Assembly: GCA_023259035.1 (NCBI GenBank)
Contig: JAHFRA010000022.1
Span: 1 to 47,759 of the forward strand
Direction: 5' to 3'
Length of the DNA: 47,759 nucleotides
From: Gallionella sp.
GTDB lineage: Bacteria > Pseudomonadota > Gammaproteobacteria > Burkholderiales > Gallionellaceae
A program made the position numbers and the translations under genes. Positions 1 to 7,979 of this stretch are shown here, one piece after another. Below the pieces are notes generated by a model that saw only the letters and a program-made list of their open reading frames with translations, had not been told where the DNA came from and did not search any database. How positions within the stretch are numbered: position 1 is the first letter of the stretch; each line of letters opens with the position of its first letter.

Positions 1-216
1 GTACCGGTTATCACGCCAGTGGTATTGCCGGGTAGCTAAATCTGGAAGAGATAACCGCTGAAAGCATCTAAGCGGGAAACTCGCCTTGAGATAAGATTTC
101 CCTGGGGGTTCGACCCCCCTGAAGAGTCGTTCGAGACCAGGACGTTGATAGGTCGGGTGTGGAAGCGCAGTAATGCGTTAAGCTAACCGATACTAATTGC
201 TCGTGAGGCTTGATCC
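1..216 (+). rRNA. rrl: 23S ribosomal RNA, 3' end (partial)
   Basis: The window opens inside 23S rRNA. The conserved 3'-terminal stretch of bacterial 23S is present: the GGGAAACTCGCC segment, the GTTCGAGACCAGGACGTTGATAG-like helix region, and the terminal GCTAACCGATACTAATTG and GTGAGGCTTGATCC blocks typical of betaproteobacteria. The 3' boundary near 216 is set by analogy with related genes and may be off by a few bases. The 5S gene follows at 388, so this is the distal end of an rrn operon. Confidence 0.95.
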
Positions 217-227
217 TATAACATTAA

Positions 228-251
228 GTAGGGGCGTGATTCATCGCGCCC
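228..251. repeat. short palindromic repeat, copy 1 (rrn spacer)
   Basis: GTAGGGGCGTGATTCATCGC followed by GCCC forms a hairpin with 9-bp arms (GGGCGTGAT/ATCGCGCCC, one G-T pair) and a 2-base loop. It resembles the palindromes at 42719-42745 and 43727-43753, which all start GTAGGG(G/A)CGT. It lies in the 23S-5S spacer just past the 23S end. A role in rRNA processing is possible but not shown. Confidence 0.6.
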
Positions 252-387
252 AGACACGTGATCGCAGTGCAATCAAAACACCGTTTTACTTCTTCCAAAA
301 ATATCGTTCGTTGAACCAGGGTCAAATCTGACGCAGCGAACAACAAACATAGCGGGCTGCAGAACAGCGCAGATCGCTTGACAGTTT

Positions 388-502
388 GTCTGACGACCAT
401 AGCGAGTTGGTCCCACTCCTTCCCATCCCGAACAGGACAGTGAAACGACTCCGCGCCGATGATAGTGTGGATTACCCATGTGAAAGTAGGTCATCGTCAG
501 AC
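388..502 (+). rRNA. rrf: 5S ribosomal RNA
   Basis: About 115 nt, starting TGTCTGACGACCATAGCGAG and ending in the complementary GTCAGACTCC, so the 5' and 3' ends form helix I. The internal CCCATCCCGAACAGGACAGT-like block and the GAAAGTAGGTCATCG region are diagnostic of 5S rRNA. It sits about 170 nt downstream of 23S and is followed at once by a strong terminator. Confidence 0.96.
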
Positions 503-510
503 TCCTTACC

Positions 511-547
511 AATAAAAAAGCCCAGCCTCGTGTTGGGCTTTTTTATT
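511..547 (+). terminator. Rho-independent terminator of the rrn operon
   Basis: A stem GCCCAGC/GTTGGGC (520-526 with 532-538, one G-T pair) with a 5-base loop, preceded by an A run and followed by TTTTTT. It begins 9 nt after 5S, so it ends the rRNA transcript. Confidence 0.92.
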
Positions 548-760
548 GGGTTCGGAATATTGATTGATTGCCGCCTGCTTGAGCGCAAATCGTGTCGCGC
601 TGGCTATGCGCCTAACGACAGCGTATTTTGTGTTTGTGACCTACTTGAACGTAGTGACAACACGCTCGCGGAGCAAGCTTCTTGCGGCGACGGCGCGAAC
701 TGATGCCGCATAATGAAAGCGTTAATAGATGCGAATTACAGGGGTATGCCCCATCGCAGA

Positions 761-792
761 AAAGATAAACCCGCCTGAGCGGGTTTATCTTT
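761..792 (-). terminator. Terminator of rpmB-rpmG (bidirectional form)
   Basis: A perfect 14-bp inverted repeat AAAGATAAACCCGC/GCGGGTTTATCTTT with loop CTGA. Read on the minus strand it lies 23 nt past the rpmG stop and ends in a T-rich tract. Being symmetric, it can also stop residual rrn read-through from the plus strand. The 548-760 stretch between this and the rrn terminator holds no recognisable gene. Confidence 0.88.
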
Positions 793-814
793 AGCACTGC
801 GAAGCCGAACTGAA

Positions 815-970
815 TTACTTCAGCTTGGTTTCCTTGTACATGACGTGTTTGCGCGCCTTTGGATCAAACTTCTTCATTTCGATCTTTTCCGGCGTGGTGC
901 GTTTGTTCTTGGTTGTGGTATAAAAATGCCCGGTGCCAGCACTGGACTCAAGTTTGATTTTTTCGCGCAT
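815..970 (-). CDS. rpmG: 50S ribosomal protein L33
   Basis: A 51-residue protein beginning [20 protein letters not shown] and ending in [11 protein letters not shown]. This is the full length and sequence pattern of bacterial L33, a small basic protein near the E site of the large ribosomal subunit. It is the Cys-poor type: no CxxC zinc motifs are present, so it should not be a zinc-regulated paralogue pair member by itself. It follows rpmB by 13 nt on the same strand, the conserved rpmB-rpmG order, and is closed by the terminator at 761-792. Confidence 0.96.
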   Translation of the reverse strand: MREKIKLESSAGTGHFYTTTKNKRTTPEKIEMKKFDPKARKHVMYKETKLK

Positions 971-983
971 TTTCCAGTAATCC

Positions 984-1220
984 TTAAACGTTTACGCCAC
1001 GGGCGCGAACTTCAAACAACACCGCGTCGATACCATTTTTGTCGATGGTGCGTAGCGCCGCATTGGTCAAGCGCAAGCTGACCCAGCGATTTTCACTTTC
1101 AACCCAGAAGCGGCGGCGCTGCAGATTAGGCAAGAAACGGCGCTTGGTTCTGTTATTCGCATGGGAAACTTTGTTCCCAGTCATCGGGCTTTTTCCCGTC
1201 ACTTGACAGACACGTGCCAT
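984..1220 (-). CDS. rpmB: 50S ribosomal protein L28
   Basis: A 78-residue protein starting [20 protein letters not shown], with the [11 protein letters not shown] and [10 protein letters not shown] blocks of L28. Length matches the family (77-78 aa). The reading frame is open 26 codons further upstream, but homologues begin at MARVCQ, so the start at 1220 is chosen. First gene of the rpmB-rpmG unit; translation product binds 23S rRNA in the large subunit. Confidence 0.97.
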   Translation of the reverse strand: MARVCQVTGKSPMTGNKVSHANNRTKRRFLPNLQRRRFWVESENRWVSLRLTNAALRTIDKNGIDAVLFEVRARGVNV

Positions 1221-1326
1221 AGTTCTACTCCAACTAATTTTCAAAAGAGCGCGGATTCTACCGAATGAATCCAGAATATTCAACCTGAATTTTGGCAAAC
1301 CATGGTAAAAGCATGTGATTCAAACT

Positions 1327-2355
1327 TTATTTGTCCGATGTTTTGTTATACCAACCCTGTGACGCATTGGCGATCTTTACCACCAGCAACATCACCGGCA
1401 CTTCGATCAGCACGCCGACCACGGTCGCCAGCGCCGCGCCGGACTGGAAGCCGAACAGGCTGATGGCCGTGGCCACGGCCAGCTCGAAGAAGTTGCTCGC
1501 GCCGATCAGCGCCGAAGGCGCGGCAACGCAATGCACGACGCCGAGGCGGCGGTTCAGCCAGTAGGCCAGCCCGGAATTGAACAACACCTGGATCAGGATC
1601 GGCACGGCCAGCATCGCGATCACCAGCGGTTGCGCGACGATGGCGTTGCCCTGCAACGCAAACAGCAACACCAGCGTCACCAGCAGCGCACCCATCGAAT
1701 ACGGCGCGATGTGTTCCATCACTTGCTTGAGCGCACTTTCGCCTTTCAACAATAATTGGCGGCGCAACAGTTGCGCGATGATGACCGGGATCACGATGTA
1801 GAACACCACCGAGACGAACAGCGTGTCCCACGGTACGGCGATGCTGGCGACACCGAGCAGCAATGCCACCAGCGGCGCAAAGGCGAAGATCATGATGGTG
1901 TCGTTGAGCGCCACTTGCGACAGCGTGAAATAAGGGTCGCCTTTCACCAGGTTGCTCCACACGAACACCATCGCAGTACACGGCGCGGCGGCCAGCAATA
2001 TCAATCCGGCAATATAACTGTCGAGTTGATCCTGCGGCAGGTAATCGGCAAACACATGGCGGATGAACAACCAGCCGAGAAACGCCATCGAGAAAGGCTT
2101 CACACCCCAGTTAACGAACAGCGTGACGCCGATACCGCGGCTATGCGCCTTGACCTGGTGCAGCGCGCCGAAGTCGATGCGCAACAGCATCGGGATGATC
2201 ATCACCCACACCAGCACGCCGACCGGAATATTTACTTTGGCAATTTCAAGGCCGGCGATGGCATGGAACACGCCCGGCATGAATTGCCCGAGCAGCACGC
2301 CGGCAACAATGCACAGTACAACCCAGACGGTCAGATAACGTTCGAATAGACTCAT
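1327..2355 (-). CDS. acr3: Arsenite efflux permease, ACR3 family
   Basis: A 342-residue integral membrane protein (start MSLFERYLTVWVVL) with about ten hydrophobic segments. It has the ACR3 signatures: the LAAAPCTAMVFVWSNLVKGD block with the conserved cysteine (about residue 126) and the GASNFFELAVATAISLFG block with the conserved glutamate. It exports As(OH)3 from the cytoplasm using the proton gradient. The frame extends 8 codons upstream, into arsC; the start at 2355, 4 nt after the arsC stop, matches homologues. Last gene of arsR-arsC-acr3. Some databases call it arsB, but it is not of the E. coli ArsB family. Confidence 0.95.
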   Translation of the reverse strand: MSLFERYLTVWVVLCIVAGVLLGQFMPGVFHAIAGLEIAKVNIPVGVLVWVMIIPMLLRIDFGALHQVKAHSRGIGVTLFVNWGVKPFSMAFLGWLFIRHVFADYLPQDQLDSYIAGLILLAAAPCTAMVFVWSNLVKGDPYFTLSQVALNDTIMIFAFAPLVALLLGVASIAVPWDTLFVSVVFYIVIPVIIAQLLRRQLLLKGESALKQVMEHIAPYSMGALLVTLVLLFALQGNAIVAQPLVIAMLAVPILIQVLFNSGLAYWLNRRLGVVHCVAAPSALIGASNFFELAVATAISLFGFQSGAALATVVGVLIEVPVMLLVVKIANASQGWYNKTSDK

Positions 2356-2359
2356 TTGG

Positions 2360-2857
2360 TTAATCCCGAATGCGGCCAATCTCGGCGAGCTTTTCTTTCA
2401 GTGCGAGCTTGTCCAGCGATTCGATGGGCAGGCTCATGAATAACTGGATACGACGCGCCAACTGCTCGGCGGCATTCTTGAAAGCTGCCCGCCGCGCTTC
2501 ATCGCCCTCGACATGCGCAGGATCTGGAATGCCCCAGTGTGCCGTGGCGGGCTTACCAGGCCACACCGGGCAGGCTTCTCCGGCTGCGTTGTCACACACG
2601 GTAAAGATGAAGTCGATTTCTGGCGCGCCGGGCGCGACGAACTCATCCCAGCTTTTGCTGCGCAGTCCTTCGGTGCTGTACCCCTGCTGCTGCAACCACT
2701 CCAATGCCCCCGGATTGACCCGCCCGGCAGGTTTGCTGCCTGCGCTGTATGCCTTGAACTTACCCTTGCCCAATGTGTTGAACAGCACTTCGCCCAAAAT
2801 ACTGCGCGCCGAATTGCCGGTGCATAACACCAGCACGTTGTATCGTTTCTCACTCAT
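2360..2857 (-). CDS. arsC: Arsenate reductase, low-molecular-weight phosphatase type
   Basis: 165 residues. The N-terminus carries the P-loop CTGNSARS (C12 nucleophile, R18), which is the CX5R motif of the LMW-PTPase-like arsenate reductases. Further cysteines at about 88 and 96 in FTVCDNAAGEACPVWPG fit the disulfide relay of the thioredoxin-coupled class. It reduces As(V) to As(III), which ACR3 then exports. A clear AAGGGAA ribosome site precedes the ATG. Middle gene of the operon, 23 nt after arsR. Whether thioredoxin or glutaredoxin/mycothiol is the partner cannot be decided from the sequence alone. Confidence 0.94.
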   Translation of the reverse strand: MSEKRYNVLVLCTGNSARSILGEVLFNTLGKGKFKAYSAGSKPAGRVNPGALEWLQQQGYSTEGLRSKSWDEFVAPGAPEIDFIFTVCDNAAGEACPVWPGKPATAHWGIPDPAHVEGDEARRAAFKNAAEQLARRIQLFMSLPIESLDKLALKEKLAEIGRIRD

Positions 2858-2880
2858 TGCGATTTTCCCTTGTTAACGTA

Positions 2881-3204
2881 TCAACATTTTTTGATTGGCA
2901 CATTGCAGGCATCCAGATTTCCACCGCAACAGTTTTCCGTCAGATACGCCACCATGCCGCTCATCACTGTAAAATTCGCGGCGTAATAAACAAAGCGCCC
3001 GTCCTGCCTGCTTTCCACCAACCCGGCGTGGCTCAGCGTTTTGAAATGGAACGACAGGGTTGCCGGAGCCACTTTCAGCTTTTCGGCCACCTGCCCCGCC
3101 GCCACGCCTTCCGGCCCGCGCGCCACCAGTAGGCGATAAATCGCCAGACGCGTGGGTTGCGCCAAAGCCGCCAATGCCTTTACCACCTGAGCCGGTTTCA
3201 TCAT
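2881..3204 (-). CDS. arsR: ArsR-family arsenic-responsive repressor
   Basis: 107 residues with a winged-helix HTH (KLKVAPATLSFHFKTLSHAGLV) and wing (SRQDGRFVYY). It lacks the ELCVCDL metal site in helix 3 of the classical E. coli/R773 type; instead there are a vicinal Cys pair at C92-C93 and further cysteines at C100 and C107 in the C-terminal tail. This fits the C-terminal three-cysteine As(III) site described for Acidithiobacillus-type ArsR. Two adjacent ATGs (3204, 3201) are possible starts. Divergent from the c-di-GMP gene at 3384; the palindrome at 3216-3228 is the likely operator. Confidence 0.93.
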   Translation of the reverse strand: MMKPAQVVKALAALAQPTRLAIYRLLVARGPEGVAAGQVAEKLKVAPATLSFHFKTLSHAGLVESRQDGRFVYYAANFTVMSGMVAYLTENCCGGNLDACNVPIKKC

Positions 3205-3215
3205 TCTATATTTCC

Positions 3216-3228
3216 ATTGTTAAACAAT
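3216..3228. promoter_or_regulatory. Candidate ArsR operator
   Basis: A perfect dyad ATTGTT-A-AACAAT centred 18 bp upstream of the arsR ATG, in an AT-rich divergent intergenic region. ArsR-family repressors bind short AT-rich dyads over their own promoters; the assignment here is by position and symmetry only. Confidence 0.5.
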
Positions 3229-3383
3229 TATTAAAATAACAAGCGTCATTAAAGCAAGGATTTTCTGCAAGCGCAACCTTCTTCACTGACTAGCACACTG
3301 TAATGATTTTGCAACAACACATTAACAAAATTGACACTTTCGCCAACTATGCTGTCGCGTATTCCATCCATAGGACATTCACG

Positions 3384-5156
3384 ATGAAAACGCTCCAGGA
3401 CATATTGAACCAACGCAACCTCTCCGCACTGTTCCAGCCGATCATGGATATTCCCAGCGGCACGTTTCTGGGTTTCGAGGGACTGATACGCGGCCCGGCC
3501 GACAGCCCGTTGCATTCACCCATCAACTTGTTCGCCGCTGCAAAACAACAGGGGCTTTCCCTGGAAGTGGAAATGCTGTGCCGCCAGATTGTGCTGGAAG
3601 CATTTGCCGCCCAGAACCTGCCCGGCAAATTATTCCTGAATGTCAGCCCGGAAGCGTTGACCCATCCCAGCTTCAAGAACGGGCAAACACTGGCCTATCT
3701 TGGAAATCTCGGCATCGATCCGCAACGGGTCATCATCGAAATCACCGAAAATCAGCCCACCTTCGATTTCGATGGTATGCGCAACGCGCTGCTGCACTAC
3801 CGCAGCATGGGGTTCCAGATCGCGATAGACGATTTGGGCGAAGGTTTTTCGAGTTTGCGCTTGTGGTCCGAGTTGCGCCCTGAATTTGTAAAGGTAGATA
3901 TGCATTTCGTGCAGGGCGTCAATGCCGACCCGCTCAAACAGCAATTTTTAAGATCGATCCAAAGCATCGCGTTAAGCTCCGGCACGCAAGTGATTGCAGA
4001 AGGTATCGAGACGGCTGCCGAATTCAGGGTGATACGCGATATCGGCATCGCTTGCGGGCAGGGATATTTTATTGCCCGCCCCAACCCCATCCCGCCGCTG
4101 AACCCGCCCGCCGAGGTCGGTTGCCTGATCAACACCAACTGCACCATCGAGCAACCCTACAGCAGCAGACGCAGCATCACGGTGGAGGCGTTGCTGCGTT
4201 ATGTGGAGCCGTTCCAGCCGGATAGCGAAACTGAGAAAATATTCGCCTGCTTTTCCACCAATAAAGAATTGCGTGCCATTCCCGTCGTCAAGCATGGGCG
4301 CCCGGTCGGATTGATTAACCGGTATGAGTTTGTGGACAGTTTTGCCAAGCCTTTCCAGCGTGAACTGCTCGGTAAAAAACCTTGCAAGGAGATGATGAAT
4401 GCCGATCCGTTGATGGTGGAAAAATCTACCCCCATCCATGAATTGAGTTGTTTCCTGAGCGAATCGGGAATCGAGCATTTCACCGACGGCTTCATCATCA
4501 CCGAGCAAGGCCGTTACATCGGGCTTGGCACCGGGCAAGACCTATTGCGCGAAATCACCAGGGCGCAGATCGAAACCGCGCGTTACGCCAACCCATTGAC
4601 CCTGCTGCCCGGTAATGTCCCCATCAACGAGCACATCGATTTTCTGCTTCAATCCGGCAAGTCGTTCGCCGTCTGTTATGGCGACCTGGATCACTTCAAA
4701 CCGTTCAACGATGTGTATGGCTACCGCAAGGGCGACGAGATGATCCAGTTCACCGGCAAGCTGCTCAACAATGCCTGCGACCCTCAGCATGATTTTATCG
4801 GGCATATCGGCGGCGATGATTTTATCCTTGTGATGCAAAGCACGGATTGGGAAAAGCGCTGTAGCCAGGCACTGACCTCCTTTGCACAAACATCCCTGGT
4901 ATTGTTTGAAGAAAAACATCGTTCCAGCGGCGGCTACTCAAGCGAAGATCGTCAGGGGCGCGTTGTCCATCACCCGCTGCCCACGCTCTCGATTGGCGTC
5001 ATCCTGGCTACTCCGGAGTCTTTTCACTCGCACCATGAAATAGCCGAAGCCGCCACGGTCGCCAAGAAAATGGCCAAGAAAAACCCCGGCAACAGCCTGT
5101 TCGTCGAGCGGCGCGAGCTGGCGCAGCCCGAAATGGCGGAAGCCTATTATGGATAA
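3384..5156 (+). CDS. EAL-CBS-GGDEF c-di-GMP signalling protein
   Basis: 590 residues with no membrane segment. Residues ~10-240 form an EAL phosphodiesterase domain with the catalytic set visible: EGL (32-34), N86, E119, D149-D150, K170, E206 and Q226. Residues ~260-395 form a CBS pair (a putative ligand sensor). Residues ~400-570 form a GGDEF domain with GGDDF at 476-480 and the substrate motif GDLDHFKPFNDVYG. No RxxD inhibitory site is seen five residues before GGDDF. Both activities could therefore be present; which one dominates is unknown. Start at 3384 is chosen because AGGA lies 8 nt upstream; an open frame extends 27 codons further. Overlaps the next gene by 8 nt. Confidence 0.9.
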   Translation: MKTLQDILNQRNLSALFQPIMDIPSGTFLGFEGLIRGPADSPLHSPINLFAAAKQQGLSLEVEMLCRQIVLEAFAAQNLPGKLFLNVSPEALTHPSFKNGQTLAYLGNLGIDPQRVIIEITENQPTFDFDGMRNALLHYRSMGFQIAIDDLGEGFSSLRLWSELRPEFVKVDMHFVQGVNADPLKQQFLRSIQSIALSSGTQVIAEGIETAAEFRVIRDIGIACGQGYFIARPNPIPPLNPPAEVGCLINTNCTIEQPYSSRRSITVEALLRYVEPFQPDSETEKIFACFSTNKELRAIPVVKHGRPVGLINRYEFVDSFAKPFQRELLGKKPCKEMMNADPLMVEKSTPIHELSCFLSESGIEHFTDGFIITEQGRYIGLGTGQDLLREITRAQIETARYANPLTLLPGNVPINEHIDFLLQSGKSFAVCYGDLDHFKPFNDVYGYRKGDEMIQFTGKLLNNACDPQHDFIGHIGGDDFILVMQSTDWEKRCSQALTSFAQTSLVLFEEKHRSSGGYSSEDRQGRVVHHPLPTLSIGVILATPESFHSHHEIAEAATVAKKMAKKNPGNSLFVERRELAQPEMAEAYYG

Positions 5157-6021
5157 GCGTTCGCTGAATATGCCGTCCAGCGTATTCCGTGGCATCCGTC
5201 TCGCCCTGCACGTTTTATACGGAATGCTGCTGGCGATTTTTTACCCGCATCTGAACCAAACCCGGCAACGCCGGATTCTGAGAGCCTGGAGCAGGCAACT
5301 ATTGGACATCCTCAACATCGGCATCCGTACCGAGGGGGCGCGGCTTGTGCATGGCGAAATCGGTTGCCTGATAGTCGCCAACCATATCTCGTGGCTGGAC
5401 GTTTTTGTGCTGAATGCAATATATCCATCGCGCTTTATTGCCAAAGCAGAAGTGCGCAACTGGCCGCTCATCGGCTGGCTATGCAAGCGCAGCGACACCA
5501 TCTTCATCGAACACGCCATGCGCCAGGATGCCGCATCGGTCAATCTGCGTGTCAGCGCACTGCTCAAACAGGGCGTTTGCGTGAGGCTGTTCCCGGAAGG
5601 CGCCACGACAGACGGCAAGCAGGTCTGGCATTTCCGCTCGGCGCTTATCCAATCAGCGATTGATGCCGGTGCAAGGCTTTGTCCGATTGCCCTGTGCTAT
5701 CTGGATGAAGAAGGCGAACTGAACGCTGCCGCTGCTTTCATCGGCGACACGACTCTCACGCAATCGATATGGCAAATTCTGCGCTGCCAGCAGCTCGACG
5801 CATTAATGGTGTTCACCCCCGCGCTGACTACAGTCAATGGAAATCGCCGTCTGTTGGCACGCACCGCGCAAGAGGCCATTTCGCAAGGGCTGCAAAATAT
5901 TGCCGCATGGCGGCAAGTGCCGAAACAAAAGGCAACCTCCGCCATTCCTCAAGAGCTGCTCTCGGCGCAATCCGCTTATGGGTCGCTCTTCCTTCCGCTT
6001 CCGAACCAAACACACAAGTAG
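5149..6021 (+). CDS. olsA: 1-acyl-glycerol-phosphate / lyso-ornithine-lipid acyltransferase (PlsC family)
   Basis: 290 residues with an N-terminal hydrophobic segment (~15-32) and the PlsC motifs: NHISWLD (H-x4-D, about residues 78-84), the FPEGATTDG block (motif III) and a substrate-binding PIALCY segment. It transfers an acyl chain to a lyso-lipid at the inner membrane. Its neighbour olsB makes lyso-ornithine lipid, so the likely job is the second step of ornithine-lipid synthesis (OlsA). That is inferred from context; a housekeeping PlsC remains possible. Its ATG overlaps the end of the c-di-GMP gene, suggesting one transcript. Confidence 0.8.
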   Translation: MDKRSLNMPSSVFRGIRLALHVLYGMLLAIFYPHLNQTRQRRILRAWSRQLLDILNIGIRTEGARLVHGEIGCLIVANHISWLDVFVLNAIYPSRFIAKAEVRNWPLIGWLCKRSDTIFIEHAMRQDAASVNLRVSALLKQGVCVRLFPEGATTDGKQVWHFRSALIQSAIDAGARLCPIALCYLDEEGELNAAAAFIGDTTLTQSIWQILRCQQLDALMVFTPALTTVNGNRRLLARTAQEAISQGLQNIAAWRQVPKQKATSAIPQELLSAQSAYGSLFLPLPNQTHK

Positions 6022-6110
6022 CGATTTCACAAACTCTTCATACTCCCGTCATCGCGCTGCAACAGGGGTTCAATAACCTGCATGCATTCTCAACCAACCA
6101 AGGAGATGCG

Positions 6111-6911
6111 ATGCTGGAGCTCAACCGACAAACTCAACATGTAATTCAACGCCGCCTGATAACCGGTCTGGCGCACAGCGAAGCGGAAGTATTGGAGGCG
6201 CAACGTCTGCGCTATAAGGTGTTTGCCGAGGAAATGGGCGCGAACTTACCCAGCGCGAAGGAAGGAATTGACCGCGATATTTACGACAAATACTGCGAGC
6301 ATTTATTGGTACGCGAAAGCAATGAGAATAAAGTTGTAGGTACTTACCGCATACTTTCTCCCGGTCAGGCGAAAAAGGTCGGCAGCTACTATGCCCAGAC
6401 CGAATTCGATTTGACCCGCCTGCTGCACCTCAGCGACCGCATGGTGGAAGTGGGGCGTTCCTGCGTACATTGGGATTTCCGCGATGGCGCGACCATCACC
6501 CAACTGTGGGGTGGCCTCGCGCAATACATGCAGCAAAGCGGCAATGAATATCTGATCGGTTGCGCCAGCATCGGCATCGCGGATGGTGGTCATGTCGCGG
6601 CCAGCATCTATCGCAAACTGCACCGCATCTATGCAGCACCCATCGAATACAGCGTATTTCCCCGTAACCCGCTGCCGCTGCACGCGTTGAATCAATACCT
6701 CGACGCGCCGATCCCGCCGTTGCTCAAAGGCTACCTGCGCCTTGGGGCTTATATCTGCGGCGAACCGGCATGGGATGCGGAATTCAATACAGCCGATTTG
6801 TTGATTCTGCTGCCGATGTCGCGCATGAGCGACCGTTATGCAAAACACTTTCTCAAAACATCGAAACAGTTTCTCAAAATGCAATCCGGCAAGCCGTGTT
6901 TGAACGGGTAG
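6111..6911 (+). CDS. olsB: L-ornithine N-alpha-acyltransferase (OlsB-like GNAT)
   Basis: 266 residues. The core VVGTYRILSPGQAKK ... FDLTRLLHLSDRMVEVGRSCVHWDFRDG ... GCASI is diagnostic of the OlsB/hemolysin-like acyltransferase family (Acetyltransf_5). OlsB attaches a 3-hydroxyacyl chain from acyl carrier protein to ornithine, giving lyso-ornithine lipid. The frame is open over 114 codons upstream inside olsA, but AAGGAG lies 5 nt before the ATG at 6111, which decides the start. Together with the preceding acyltransferase this gives a complete ornithine-lipid pathway, a phosphorus-free membrane lipid that replaces phospholipid under phosphate limitation. Confidence 0.87.
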   Translation: MLELNRQTQHVIQRRLITGLAHSEAEVLEAQRLRYKVFAEEMGANLPSAKEGIDRDIYDKYCEHLLVRESNENKVVGTYRILSPGQAKKVGSYYAQTEFDLTRLLHLSDRMVEVGRSCVHWDFRDGATITQLWGGLAQYMQQSGNEYLIGCASIGIADGGHVAASIYRKLHRIYAAPIEYSVFPRNPLPLHALNQYLDAPIPPLLKGYLRLGAYICGEPAWDAEFNTADLLILLPMSRMSDRYAKHFLKTSKQFLKMQSGKPCLNG

Positions 6912-6945
6912 CGACTTTTAATTGGAGATATCACAGGGGCGCACG

Positions 6946-7407
6946 ATGAGATTGAAGTGGACGAAACAGTTGAGTGTCGGAAATGCGATTATAGATTCCG
7001 AGCACAGGAATTTGATCAGCATAGCCAACAACGCAAGGCGTGCAATCAGAGCAAGGGATAGCTTTACCCTATCACAGGAATTAGAACACCTCGAAGAGTG
7101 GTTATATGTGCATTTTGCAAATGAGGGAAAGATTGCGCAGGCCATCAATTTTGATTTTTCCCAACACAAGCTGGCACAACAATGTTGGCTGAAGGAGCTT
7201 TGGTTCTTGAGAGACGAGTTGGCTTGCAAGAATGGTCTATGGTCTGACGATGCAATCGAGCAGTCTTGCCATTTTTTGAGTGATTGGATGATTGATGGGC
7301 ACATCATCAGTCTGGATATGTTGATGAAGCCGGTACTGCAAACCTATGACTACAACTTCCTGCCTAGCATGACCGGCGACGCTACCCATGCCGTCGTTGC
7401 AGGCTGA
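6946..7407 (+). CDS. Hemerythrin-like protein, first copy (variant metal site)
   Basis: 153 residues beginning MRLKWTKQLSVGN, the classic bacteriohemerythrin N-terminus. Ligand positions: H20, H56 with E60 (HFANE), H74, H119 and D124 (HIISLD). At the position of the fifth histidine (H74+4) there is Q78 instead of His. The canonical di-iron site needs five His plus Glu and Asp, so O2 binding may be altered or lost. Start at 6946 is set by AGGGG six nt upstream rather than the TTG at 6922. A close paralogue follows at 7487. No membrane segment or signal peptide. Confidence 0.87.
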   Translation: MRLKWTKQLSVGNAIIDSEHRNLISIANNARRAIRARDSFTLSQELEHLEEWLYVHFANEGKIAQAINFDFSQHKLAQQCWLKELWFLRDELACKNGLWSDDAIEQSCHFLSDWMIDGHIISLDMLMKPVLQTYDYNFLPSMTGDATHAVVAG

Positions 7408-7486
7408 AATTCTATAGCTGCAACTTCAGGCATTGTTGGGAGCGGCTGCAGGGAGCTATTCATCTGGATATGCAACAGGAGGCATA

Positions 7487-7912
7487 ATGGGCTTAGTGTG
7501 GACTGAGCAACTGAGTGTCGGGAACGCAGTTATAGATTCCGACCACGAAAAATTGATAGGCCTAGTAAACGACGTAAGGTACGCGATCAGATCAAGAGAT
7601 GGCTTCATACTGACAAAAGAATTTGTACGCCTCGAAGATTGGCTATGTATTCATTTTGCAAATGAGGAAAGAATTGCGCGGGCAGTTGATTTTGATTTTT
7701 CCGAACACCGGCAGGAGCAACAATATGCGCTGAGAGAGTTGCAGCACTTGAGAGACGAGTTGATAGCCAAGGATGGTTTATGGTCTGACGGCGCAGTGGC
7801 GCATTTCACTGGTTTTTTGGAACATTGGTTGATTGACGATCACATCATCGGCCTGAATATGCTGATGAAGCCGACACTGCAAGCACATGACTACGCATTT
7901 CAGCCCGGCTGA
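7487..7912 (+). CDS. Hemerythrin-like protein, second copy (two ligands altered)
   Basis: 141 residues, clearly paralogous to the preceding gene along the whole length (WTEQLSVGNAVIDSDH, VHFANE-type IHFANE, GLWSDGAV, MLMKP). Metal-ligand positions: H20, H56, E60, H74 and H119 are kept, but the fifth His is Q78 and the bridging Asp is N124 (HIIGLN). It therefore differs from canonical hemerythrin at two ligands, the first copy at one. AGGAGG lies 4 nt before the ATG at 7487. Tandem duplication followed by divergence is the simplest explanation. Function (O2, NO or iron sensing/storage) cannot be assigned. Confidence 0.86.
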   Translation: MGLVWTEQLSVGNAVIDSDHEKLIGLVNDVRYAIRSRDGFILTKEFVRLEDWLCIHFANEERIARAVDFDFSEHRQEQQYALRELQHLRDELIAKDGLWSDGAVAHFTGFLEHWLIDDHIIGLNMLMKPTLQAHDYAFQPG

Positions 7913-7979
7913 GCCCCATGGACATTGCTCAACATAGGTTGATTTTCCAACCGGGCCGATTTGTTTAATGCGCGTTCCC

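Noticed and set aside
273..703. Open frames over the 5S rRNA region on both strands
   Set aside because: They overlap 5S rRNA and the rrn terminator; no protein family or ribosome site.
1346..2349. Long alternative frames of about 200 codons within acr3
   Set aside because: Shadow frames of a GC-rich gene; composition is Arg/His/Gln-rich nonsense and the true acr3 frame is clear.
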